Part shown: piece after piece, positions 1 through 5,993 of the stretch
Layout of the letters: every line of letters starts with the position of its first letter
Position numbering within the stretch: position 1 is the first letter of the stretch
Assembly (NCBI GenBank): GCA_002382525.1
Contig: DFYA01000173.1
Location: 4,197-10,356 of the forward strand
Reading direction: 5' to 3'
Source: Opitutaceae bacterium UBA4094
GTDB taxonomy: Bacteria; Verrucomicrobiota; Verrucomicrobiia; Opitutales; Opitutaceae
Length of the DNA: 6,160 nucleotides
The notes under the pieces: generated by a model
Seen by the model: only the letters and a program-made list of their open reading frames with translations
Told to the model about the DNA's origin: nothing
Database searches by the model: none
Position numbers and translations under genes: made by a program

Positions 1-66
1 CGCTTCGGGAGCGGAGCCGAACCGCGCCTGCAAGCAGGCGGCCTACGGGAGTGAACCGGGACTACG
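1..66. repeat. Hairpin-rich intergenic segment at left edge
   Basis: This is the non-coding stretch downstream of the VIT/VWA gene. It holds a perfect 7-bp inverted repeat, CGCCTGC (25-31) and GCAGGCG (34-40) with a 2-base centre, and a smaller one, TTCGG (4-8) with CCGAA (17-21). No T-tract follows the hairpin on the minus strand, so a classical intrinsic terminator is not supported. It may act as a transcript end or mRNA-stabilising structure. The style resembles short extragenic repeats seen between genes in Opitutaceae-like genomes, but that family assignment is from memory and the element is cut by the window edge. Confidence 0.4.
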
Positions 67-2103
67 TTAATCGTCGCGACGGTTGCGTTTCATCGCCTGA
101 CGGCCGACGTAGGCCGCAGCGCAGAGTCCGAGGAGGGCGCCGAGCAACGTGAGGTCACCGCGGTCGAGCGCGCCGCCGCCGGAGCCACCGCCACCCGACG
201 GACGGCTCACATGGGGGGCGGGCGAGGCGTAGGTTGGCTGTTGCGCGTCGACTTGGTAACTCTTCACCGGCTGAGCGGCGCGGGCGCTCTGCGCGGCGCG
301 CTCGGTGGCGACGCGTTTCTTGTTGTTGCGCTCGATACCGCGGCTGGCGTGCGTCGCGTCGTCGAGGACAAGCATCGCTGTGTGGTCGGTCACCAGCTGA
401 TAAGCGACGCCGAGGTGCGTGATGGCATCTTTCGCTTCGGACGGCGGCGTGCGGCCGATCGACTCCTTTAACTCGATCTGCTCGATCTGAGCCATGGCCC
501 AGAGGCGCTCGATCTCCGGGTTTTCGGTGTCGATCTCCGGGAAATCGAAGGTCGTGGCGTAGGTTTTATCTTCACCGGTGAGCTTGGCCTTGAGGGTCAC
601 GGTTGCTTTGCCGGCGCGGTCGTAACGTCCGAAGATCACGAGCTGTTGTCCGCGATAGATTTTCTGCGGGAGTTCGCCGGTGGTTTCGGAGACGCGCGCT
701 CCGGTGAATTTAAACGACGCGTCGTGGAGCGACTCGTAGGCGACCTTTGACTTGGCGAGGAGGAGCTGGCCGACGATGTCGTCGGAATTGGATACGCCGG
801 TGTAGAAGCCGCCGGTGGCATCGCCCATGGCGCGCATGAGCGGCCAGTTGGCGTTGTTGCCCATGAGAAATCCGAAGAACCGGATGTCGTGCTGCTTGAG
901 CAGCGCGTGGAACTTGGCGGGATCGACGATGCCTTGGTTGGTCACGCCGTCGGTGACCAGCACGATGCTGCTGGCGCGGTCGGCGTCGAGGCCCTTGGTC
1001 GCGAGTTGGAGGCCGTCGTAGATGTTGGTGCCGCCGCCGGGCTGGAGGGTTTTGACGAGTTCGGTCGCGGAACGGACGTTTTCGGGAGTGGCGGACGTCC
1101 AGCCGAGGATTTCGCGGGCGCTGGACTCAAACGTGATCAGGCGAAAGCGGTCGGCGGGGCGCATCTGGCCGAGGGCTTGGCCGACGCCGTTGGCAAGCGT
1201 GGCGATCTTGCCCTGCATGGAGCCGGACACGTCGAGCACGTAGGTATAGTCGGCGTGGGTGATTGGTTGCAGATCGATGCCGGGCGTGACGACCATCATG
1301 AACGTGCCGGGTTTCGTTTTGTCGGCGCGGTAGGGGATCACCTCGACCCGGCCCGGCAGGTTGTCGGCGAGGCGATAGTAGAGCACAAAGTCGCGGTCGA
1401 GTTTCGCGCCGGTGCGGTCGAGCGAAAGCGTGTAGTGGCCGGCATCGAGTTTCCGCGTGACGGCGGAACCCTCGAAACCGGGCACGCGCACGTCGTCAAC
1501 CGGCCAGGCGGATTTGAGCGTCACGTTGATCGAGAGCACGCCTTCGACGGTCGAATGCGCGGGTTGCCAGAAGCTCTTGGCGACCTCGTCCGTGCCGCCC
1601 TCCTCGAGCGGATACACGTATCGACCGATACCGGTGTCGATCTCCAGCGGTTGATAATACATGAAGCGCAACTGCGTCTCGGCCTGTGCGCGCACCGGCG
1701 TGATCTTGAACTCGTAGTTTTGGAAACCGTTTTTGGTGGTGAGACCGGCGTCGTTGCCCTTGGACTTTTCCTCTTCGTAGATGGTTTCGGCCTGTTTTTT
1801 AGGCAGGACTTCGCCATGGAGCGTTTTCTCGCCCGCGGTGATCGTGACCTCCGAGAGGCTGGCGCTCTTCGGAACGGGAAACGCGTAAACCGCTTCGAGG
1901 TCGGCTGCGTTGGGATTGAAAAAAGTCTGGAGGACCTCGGTCTGGGCGAAGCCGTTGTTGATGGTGACGTTCACCTGATGGGAACGGATCTGGAACGGCG
2001 CATGCGGCGATCCGACGGGAGTCAGCGTGCCGCCGGCGAAGATCGGTGCGACGCCGGAAGCGAAGGCGAGCAGACCGGTGAGAAACAAGTATGTAGTTTT
2101 CAT
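67..2103 (-). CDS. VIT and VWA domain protein, exported, C-terminally membrane-anchored
   Basis: A 678-residue protein starting at an ATG with a good ribosome site (AAGAAGG, 8-base gap). Residues 1-23 form a signal peptide (basic start, hydrophobic core, probable cleavage after Ile-Phe-Ala). Residues about 28-155 match the VIT domain (vault/inter-alpha-trypsin inhibitor type), including the YEEEKSKGNDAGL-like segment near 109-121. A von Willebrand A domain follows, about 285-450, with a complete metal-binding MIDAS: D291-x-S293-x-S295, T359 and D385. A Gly-rich linker (637-644) leads to a hydrophobic helix (about 651-667) and a basic KRNRR tail. The architecture is that of VIT/VWA surface proteins, some of which are sortase-type targets; the tail resembles a GlyGly-CTERM sorting signal. 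The VWA part probably binds a protein partner through a divalent cation at the cell surface; no specific ligand can be named. It is transcribed divergently from a sigma-54 activator that may control it. Confidence 0.9.
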   Translation of the reverse strand: MKTTYLFLTGLLAFASGVAPIFAGGTLTPVGSPHAPFQIRSHQVNVTINNGFAQTEVLQTFFNPNAADLEAVYAFPVPKSASLSEVTITAGEKTLHGEVLPKKQAETIYEEEKSKGNDAGLTTKNGFQNYEFKITPVRAQAETQLRFMYYQPLEIDTGIGRYVYPLEEGGTDEVAKSFWQPAHSTVEGVLSINVTLKSAWPVDDVRVPGFEGSAVTRKLDAGHYTLSLDRTGAKLDRDFVLYYRLADNLPGRVEVIPYRADKTKPGTFMMVVTPGIDLQPITHADYTYVLDVSGSMQGKIATLANGVGQALGQMRPADRFRLITFESSAREILGWTSATPENVRSATELVKTLQPGGGTNIYDGLQLATKGLDADRASSIVLVTDGVTNQGIVDPAKFHALLKQHDIRFFGFLMGNNANWPLMRAMGDATGGFYTGVSNSDDIVGQLLLAKSKVAYESLHDASFKFTGARVSETTGELPQKIYRGQQLVIFGRYDRAGKATVTLKAKLTGEDKTYATTFDFPEIDTENPEIERLWAMAQIEQIELKESIGRTPPSEAKDAITHLGVAYQLVTDHTAMLVLDDATHASRGIERNNKKRVATERAAQSARAAQPVKSYQVDAQQPTYASPAPHVSRPSGGGGSGGGALDRGDLTLLGALLGLCAAAYVGRQAMKRNRRDD

Positions 2104-2111
2104 AACAACGA

Positions 2112-2118
2112 CCTTCTT
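2112..2118 (-). promoter_or_regulatory. Ribosome binding site of the VIT/VWA gene
   Basis: The minus strand reads AAGAAGG followed by 8 bases and the ATG at 2103. It supports that start, as does the signal peptide beginning there. It is the only clear Shine-Dalgarno sequence I see in the window; the other genes have none. Confidence 0.6.
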
Positions 2119-2135
2119 TGCTGACGCGGTGCCAA
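2119..2135 (-). promoter_or_regulatory. Candidate sigma-54 (-24/-12) promoter for the VIT/VWA gene
   Basis: The minus strand reads TTGGCACCGCGTCAGCA. It has the invariant GG and GC dinucleotides of the sigma-54 consensus (TGGCAC-N5-TTGC) at exactly the required spacing, ten bases between them, and a perfect TGGCAC -24 block; the -12 block is weaker (CAGCA instead of TTGCA). It points at the VIT/VWA gene and sits beside a divergent sigma-54 activator gene. Against it, the predicted transcription start would lie only about 5 bases before the ATG, so the AAGAAGG ribosome site would not be in the transcript and the mRNA would be nearly leaderless. Confidence 0.45.
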
Positions 2136-2217
2136 CTTGCGTGGAGATAATTCAAGAAGTTTATGTAGAGTCGGTTATGATTTAACGTGTGTCTGGGGAC
2201 CGCGCTGTCGATTGACA

Positions 2218-2244
2218 TTTTACGTCTGCGTCGCCGACATAAAA
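2218..2244. promoter_or_regulatory. 27-bp palindrome, candidate enhancer/operator of the sigma-54 activator
   Basis: The arms TTTTACGTCTGCG and CGCCGACATAAAA flank a single central T at 2231, and 11 of 13 arm positions are symmetrical. Such dyads are what a dimeric Fis-type helix-turn-helix binds. It lies 8 bp before the activator's ATG and directly after a TTGACA hexamer (2212-2217), which suits autoregulation. It is also about 120 bp upstream of the transcription start expected from the sigma-54-like box, a usual distance for an upstream activating sequence. Because the central loop would be too tight for an RNA hairpin with the full pairing, a DNA site is more likely than an RNA structure. 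Binding by the neighbouring regulator is inference. Confidence 0.55.
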
Positions 2245-2252
2245 CGTATATC

Positions 2253-3773
2253 ATGGCTAAACTCTTTACGGCGACGGAGCGGGCGTTTGCGGAGACGGTG
2301 GCCCGGATCAATACGTGTAATCCGTTCCTGCCTGAACGGATCGCGAGTGAGCGCGAGGCGTTGGGCGGCGAGTTTGTGTCTGCGGCGGCCGAGTGGAACC
2401 AATTGCCGCCGTCGCCGACGCCGCATCCGAACCATGCGGCGTTGAAGCGGCGGGTGGAGGCGTTGATGGAACACGTTCGCGCCCGCTGGCCGCGAGACGG
2501 CAAGGCGTCGCGGAGCGAGGGGCTGCTCTACGAGGAGATGGTCGGCTTCTGGCTCTATCAGACGTATTCGCTGCGCTTTGACGGCGTGATTCTGGCAGCG
2601 CTGGAAGAGACCCGGCGCGGCGGCGGTCCGCGGGTGGATTTTTTCCCGGCGTTCAAGGCGGATGTGGACCGGCTGCTGGCGTTGCCGGGTATTGATCTTC
2701 TGGATACGCAGCCGGCGGTGCACCTGTTTGCGTGCGCGTTCCAGATACGCCGGGCGTTTCACCACATCTTCCGTTCGCTGGTGGGCGGCTCCGCGCCTAT
2801 GGCGCGGTTGCGGGCGTCGATCTGGCAATCGATTTTCACACACGATCTCAACCGTTACCGGCGCGTGTTGTTTGCGAGGATGGGCGACTTCGCGACGCTG
2901 GTGACGGGACCTTCGGGCACGGGAAAAGAGCTGGTGGCGCGGGCAATCGCCTGGTCGCGTTATCTGCCGTTCGATCCACGGCGCGGGGGTTTCTCGGATG
3001 ATTTTGCGGGTGCGTTTTATCCTCTGAATCTCTCGGCGCTTTCACCGACGTTGATCGAGTCGGAGTTGTTTGGGCATCGGCGCGGCGCGTTCACCGGCGC
3101 GTTGGCGGATCGCGAAGGCTGGATGGAGGCATGTCCGGCTAGCGGCTCGGTGTTCCTCGACGAGATCGGGGACGTGGACGGAGGCATCCAGGTGAAACTG
3201 TTGCGCGTGCTGCAATCGCGGACCTTTCAGCGGCTGGGTGACACGGAGACGCGCACGTTCAAGGGCAAGGTCATCGCGGCGACCAATCGCGATCTGGCGG
3301 CGGAGATCCGCTCGGGGCGGTTTCGTGAGGATTTTTATTACCGGTTGTGCTCGGACCTGATTCGCACGCCTTCATTGCGTGAGCAGCTCGACGACGCGCC
3401 GGGGGAATTGCCCGCGCTGGTGGCGCATGTGGCGGAGCGGTTGCTCGGGGACGAAGAAGGCGACCTGTTTGCGCAGGAGGCGTGCGGATGGATCGAGAAA
3501 CACCTCGGAGCGACGTATGCGTGGCCGGGCAACTTTCGGGAGCTGGAGCAGTGTATGAGAAACCTGCTGGTGCGCGGCGAATATCGTCCGTCGGCGACGA
3601 ATGGCGCGTCCGGTGCGGAAGATTGGAACACGTTGTTGGGCGAGGGGCGGATGACCGCCGAAGAGGTGTTGCGCCGCTACACCCGGCAGGTGCATGCGCA
3701 AGCCGGGACAGTGGAGGAGACGGCGCGACGGTTGGATCAAGATCGACGCACGGTGAAGGCTCGGCTGGGTTGA
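2253..3773 (+). CDS. Sigma-54-dependent transcriptional activator with an unrecognised N-terminal domain
   Basis: A 506-residue bacterial enhancer-binding protein, which uses ATP to open promoters held by sigma-54 RNA polymerase. The AAA+ core (about 195-430) has Walker A GPSGTGKE (219-226), the sigma-54-contacting loop GAFTGA (278-283), Walker B VFLDE (300-304) and the FREDFYYRL segment (357-365), whose R358 and R364 match the arginine-finger region. The C-terminus (484-506, TVEETARRL...RRTVKARL) is a Fis-type helix-turn-helix that ends right after the recognition helix. Residues 1-190 lack a receiver, GAF or PAS signature I can recognise, so the signal is unknown. The ATG at 2253 was chosen over an in-frame GTG at 2187 because the upstream extension is unlike a protein start and would run through the palindrome; neither has a clear ribosome site. 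The gene is divergent from the VIT/VWA gene, its most likely target. Confidence 0.88.
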   Translation: MAKLFTATERAFAETVARINTCNPFLPERIASEREALGGEFVSAAAEWNQLPPSPTPHPNHAALKRRVEALMEHVRARWPRDGKASRSEGLLYEEMVGFWLYQTYSLRFDGVILAALEETRRGGGPRVDFFPAFKADVDRLLALPGIDLLDTQPAVHLFACAFQIRRAFHHIFRSLVGGSAPMARLRASIWQSIFTHDLNRYRRVLFARMGDFATLVTGPSGTGKELVARAIAWSRYLPFDPRRGGFSDDFAGAFYPLNLSALSPTLIESELFGHRRGAFTGALADREGWMEACPASGSVFLDEIGDVDGGIQVKLLRVLQSRTFQRLGDTETRTFKGKVIAATNRDLAAEIRSGRFREDFYYRLCSDLIRTPSLREQLDDAPGELPALVAHVAERLLGDEEGDLFAQEACGWIEKHLGATYAWPGNFRELEQCMRNLLVRGEYRPSATNGASGAEDWNTLLGEGRMTAEEVLRRYTRQVHAQAGTVEETARRLDQDRRTVKARLG

Positions 3774-3776
3774 GGG

Positions 3777-3800
3777 CGGCCAACCCGCTTGCGTTGGCCG
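3777..3800 (+). terminator. Terminator-like hairpin after the activator gene
   Basis: A perfect 8-bp stem, CGGCCAAC (3777-3784) and GTTGGCCG (3793-3800), with an 8-base loop, begins 3 bases after the TGA of the sigma-54 activator. The position is typical of a terminator. Only two T residues follow, so it lacks the U-tract of a classical intrinsic terminator and may instead protect the transcript end or work with Rho. Confidence 0.5.
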
Positions 3801-3856
3801 TTCGCGACCGCACACCGGTCCGCGCCGCCATGGCGGATCTCTCCACCTCGCGTCCG

Positions 3857-4334
3857 TCGATGCGCGACCGCGTCGCGGTGTTTAACCAAGGCCGGCTGGA
3901 GCAAATCGGCACCGGCGTGGAGTTATATCATCGGTCGCGCACGTTTGTTGCGGGCTTCATTGGCGAGGCCAATTTGTTGCCGGCCGAGTTCGTCGCCCGC
4001 GCCGGCGACACGGTGCGTGTGCGCGTGAAAGGCGGCTTGGGATTATTGGAGAGCGCGGTGCAGTGGCCGGACGGGTTGCCGCGCGGGTTAATTTCGGTGC
4101 GGCCAAAGAAAGTCCATGTGTCCAAGCGGCTGGTGAACTGCGAAAACGTGTTTGAGGCCCGGGTCGAGACGGAGCTGTTTCAGGGGGCGATCGACCGGCT
4201 GTCGCTCGCGGTGGACGGAGGTTGCGCGTCTTACGGCGCTGGTGGCCAACGAAAGCGCGTTGCGCGAGGCGATCCACGAAGGCGACCGCGTGTGGTGCGG
4301 GTTGCACACCGACGACTTGGTAGTCGTGCGGTGA
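3857..4334 (+). pseudogene. Remnant of a PotA/MalK-type ABC transporter ATP-binding protein (C-terminal half, frameshifted)
   Basis: The plus strand encodes a stretch beginning SMRDRVAVFNQGRLEQIGT, then ELYHRSRTFVAGFIGEANLLP and RGLISVRPKKV. This is the region after the H-loop plus the TOBE-type regulatory domain of polyamine/sugar importer ATPases such as PotA. The whole N-terminal nucleotide-binding part (Walker A, signature motif, Walker B) is missing, and family similarity stops abruptly near 3857. A second lesion lies near 4219: the TOBE continuation (LTALVANESALREAI, then HEGDRVWCG) is found one base over, ending at TGA 4332-4334, so a one-base gain or two-base loss has occurred. An ATG at 3830 could open the first frame, but it runs out of the family frame to 4432. 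I judge it non-functional. No permease or binding-protein gene is nearby. Confidence 0.75.
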
Positions 4335-4344
4335 AGCGGATCGA

Positions 4345-4485
4345 TCACGCCTTCTTTTTCGGCTTGAGCGCGGGCGTTGCGGGTTTGACGGACGGGCGGA
4401 TGAACTTGGACTGCGTGTTCAGGCTCTGTTGAAAGCGTTTGTCGGCCTTCAGGTCTTTTTTCGTCGGCAGGTATTTGTCTCCCAT
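4345..4485 (-). CDS. Small lysine-rich hypothetical protein (46 aa)
   Basis: A 46-codon frame running from ATG (4485) to TGA (4345), beginning MGDKYLPTKKDLKADKRFQQ and ending in a KPATPALKPKKKA tail. Eleven residues are lysine, there is no cysteine or hydrophobic helix, and the C-terminus is Pro/Ala/Lys-rich, like nucleic-acid-binding tails. Third codon positions are mostly G or C, as in the neighbouring genes, which supports real coding. No Shine-Dalgarno sequence precedes the ATG, but most genes here lack one. It ends 10 bp from the stop of the ABC ATPase remnant, tail to tail, so it fits the gene layout. I do not recognise the family; a nucleic-acid or ribosome association is only suggested by charge. 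It could still be a chance frame. Confidence 0.55.
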   Translation of the reverse strand: MGDKYLPTKKDLKADKRFQQSLNTQSKFIRPSVKPATPALKPKKKA

Positions 4486-4573
4486 GCGACCAGAGCGCCG
4501 ATAAACGGAAGCGCGTCAACGGCGGAGCAGGGGAAGACGCGTGGATGGAGGTTTTGACCGGGGAAACGAGTTC
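4486..4573. other. Intergenic stretch upstream of the small lysine-rich ORF
   Basis: No coding frame with family resemblance is seen. It would carry the promoter of the small minus-strand ORF, but I find only a weak TTGACG hexamer on the minus strand, without a convincing -10 box. An inverted CGCGTC/GACGCG pair (4512-4517 and 4536-4541) with an 18-base gap is probably chance. Confidence 0.3.
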
Positions 4574-4639
4574 GGCGGTTGGAAACCGCCGCTCCTTCCG
4601 GAGTCTCCGGAGGAGCGGCAGTTTCTAACTGACAGTCAG
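4574..4639. repeat. Nested palindrome cluster, REP-like element
   Basis: The core is a long inverted repeat. The left arm 4582-4602 (GAAACCGCCGCTCC then TTCCGGA) pairs with 4606-4625 around a 3-base centre, with one bulged T and one mismatch. Each flank is itself palindromic: GGCGGTT/AACCGCC (4574-4580 and 4584-4590), CAGTT/AACTG (4619-4623 and 4627-4631) and CTGAC/GTCAG (4629-4633 and 4635-4639). Such a self-complementary extragenic block is typical of REP/BIME-type repeats. It starts 7 bp beyond the phosphorylase stop codon, so it could also end or stabilise that transcript, although no T-tract is present. Copy number elsewhere cannot be seen from this window. Confidence 0.65.
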
Positions 4640-4646
4640 ACGTTAC

Positions 4647-5897
4647 TTACTTCAGCGCGCGGTTGGCGCGGATGAGGGCGAGGCGTTGATCCACGCTGCG
4701 GCGCGTGGTGAGCGCGTCCTCGGGTGTGTTGAGGCACCAGTCCACGAGCTTGTCCACCGACGTGCGGGCGACGTAGCAGCGCGTGTCGGAGCCGGCATAG
4801 TAGATGAGCACGGTCTTGGCCTTGTCGGGCAGTTGCACCCAACCGTTGGTGAACGTGACGTTGGACACATCGCCAAAACCCTCGCCGCCATAGGGCGCGA
4901 GGAAGTGGCCACCCGGGCGCGCAATCACCTTCGTCGGGTCTTCGAGGGACGTCATGAACATGTAGAGCACGTAGCGCAGACCGGCGGCGCAACCGCGGAC
5001 GCCGTGGGCGAGGTGCAGCCAGCCTTTCGGCGTCTTGATGGGCACGGGGCCTTGGCCGTTTTTGACCTCTTTGATCGTGTGGTAAGCGCGACCGTCGATG
5101 ATCGTTTCAGGACCGGTGACGGGCTTGTTGATGTCTTTGCAGAGCGCCCAGCCGATACCTCCGCCGGAGCCCACGTCGATAAAGCCGTCCATGGGGCGGG
5201 TGTAGAACGCATACTTGCCATCCACGAACTCGGGGTGGAGCACGGCGTTGCGCTGCTGGGACGCGGGTGTCTTGAGGTTGGGCAGGCGTTCCCAGGTTTT
5301 GAAATCCTTGGTGCGGACGATGCCGGCCTCGGCGACGGCGGAGGAGAGGTCGCCCGGCTTGGCCTTGGGATCCTTGGCCTCGGCGCAGAACATGCCGTAG
5401 ATGCAGCCGTCCTCGTGGAACGTGATGCGCATGTCGTAAACGTTGGTCTCCGGCGGGAGTTCGGGCAGATCGACGGGCTCGTCCCAGAAACGCCAGTTGT
5501 CGATGCCGTTGGGCGACTCGGCGATCGCGAAGAAACTCTTGCGGTCGTAGCCCTCGGTGCGGACGACCATGTGGACCTTGCCCTTCCAGTAGAAGGCGCC
5601 CGGGTTGAGCGTGGCGTTGATGCCGAGGCGCTCCATCAGGAACGGGTTGGTGGCGGGGTTCAGGTCGAAGCGCCACTCGAGCGGGGCATGTTTGTAGGTG
5701 AGAACCGGATACGTGAAGCGCTCGAACACGCCGTTGTCCCAGTCGGGATTCACGGGGTTGCGGCGGCGGATGAGTTTATCGTGATCGGCGCGGAGCTTTT
5801 TAAGGCGGGCGGACCAGGCGGCGGGGGCCTTCGCCTTGGCGGCGGGCTTGGCGGCGGCGGAGCGTTTGGAGACGGCGGAGGGTTTTTTGGTGGCCAT
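4647..5897 (-). CDS. GH130 phosphorylase, probable 4-O-beta-D-mannosyl-D-glucose phosphorylase
   Basis: A 416-residue cytoplasmic enzyme closely resembling the Bacteroides mannosylglucose phosphorylase (family GH130, EC 2.4.1.281). That enzyme splits 4-O-beta-mannosyl-glucose with phosphate into alpha-mannose 1-phosphate and glucose, a step in beta-mannan use. Recognisable segments are TNPFLMERLGINATLNPGA (83-101), RKSFFAIAESPNGIDNWRFW (119-138), NVYDMR (152-157), GDLSSA (182-187), LHPEFVDGKYAFYTRP (220-235), GSGGGIGWAL (243-252), YHTIKEVKNG (272-281) and GWLHLAHGVR (292-301). D155 in NVYDMR fits the family's general acid, Asp131 in the shorter Bacteroides protein. No signal peptide is present. 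Residues 1-27 are a Lys/Ala/Pro-rich tail absent from that relative. An in-frame ATG at 5933 would add 12 residues; I prefer 5897 because MATKK begins the typical tail, though neither start has a ribosome site. The exact substrate among GH130 activities is inferred from similarity. Confidence 0.92.
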   Translation of the reverse strand: MATKKPSAVSKRSAAAKPAAKAKAPAAWSARLKKLRADHDKLIRRRNPVNPDWDNGVFERFTYPVLTYKHAPLEWRFDLNPATNPFLMERLGINATLNPGAFYWKGKVHMVVRTEGYDRKSFFAIAESPNGIDNWRFWDEPVDLPELPPETNVYDMRITFHEDGCIYGMFCAEAKDPKAKPGDLSSAVAEAGIVRTKDFKTWERLPNLKTPASQQRNAVLHPEFVDGKYAFYTRPMDGFIDVGSGGGIGWALCKDINKPVTGPETIIDGRAYHTIKEVKNGQGPVPIKTPKGWLHLAHGVRGCAAGLRYVLYMFMTSLEDPTKVIARPGGHFLAPYGGEGFGDVSNVTFTNGWVQLPDKAKTVLIYYAGSDTRCYVARTSVDKLVDWCLNTPEDALTTRRSVDQRLALIRANRALK

Positions 5898-5953
5898 GGA
5901 TTGGAGGGGGACGGAAGGGGGACGTGCGATCATGCCCGAACGCCGCGGGTTCG

Positions 5954-5969
5954 TCGTTGTCGATAACGA
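5954..5969. promoter_or_regulatory. 16-bp palindrome, candidate operator between phosphorylase and regulator
   Basis: The sequence TCGTTGTCGATAACGA agrees with its reverse complement at 14 of 16 positions and is centred on TCGA. It lies in the 96-bp gap between two divergent genes, 57 bp from the phosphorylase ATG and 25 bp from the regulator ATG. It is the best operator candidate in this gap. Recognition by the adjacent XylR-like protein is inferred only from position. The surrounding A-rich stretch (5969-5977) probably belongs to a promoter, but no clear -35/-10 pair can be assigned on either strand. Confidence 0.45.
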
Positions 5970-5993
5970 TAAAAAACATCACGTTTTCGCCAC

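Noticed and set aside
889..2124. Long plus-strand open frame (411 codons) opposite the VIT/VWA gene
   Set aside because: It is antisense to a gene with clear VIT and VWA domains; its Gly/Val/His/Asp-rich composition is the usual mirror of GC-rich codon use.
2187..2252. Upstream GTG start for the sigma-54 activator
   Set aside because: No ribosome site, the added residues read through the TTGACA hexamer and the palindrome, and the ATG at 2253 gives a more natural start.
1799..2503. Minus-strand frame of 234 codons spanning the divergent promoter
   Set aside because: It overlaps both real genes out of frame and crosses the regulatory gap; no family resemblance.
3271..3912. Minus-strand open frames across the end of the activator gene and the remnant
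   Set aside because: Ser/Arg/Pro-rich translations without domain pattern, antisense to the activator's AAA+ and helix-turn-helix coding region.
3482..4432. Plus-strand frame of 316 codons as an intact gene
   Set aside because: Its first third overlaps the activator out of frame and its last third departs from the ABC family at the frameshift; only 3857-4218 shows real homology.
4512..4541. CGCGTC/GACGCG inverted pair upstream of the small ORF
   Set aside because: Six-bp arms with an 18-base gap are expected by chance in GC-rich DNA.
4686..5966. Long plus-strand open frame (426 codons) opposite the phosphorylase gene
   Set aside because: It is an antisense shadow of a strongly recognised GH130 enzyme; its Gly/Ala/Val/His-rich low-complexity content has no family pattern.
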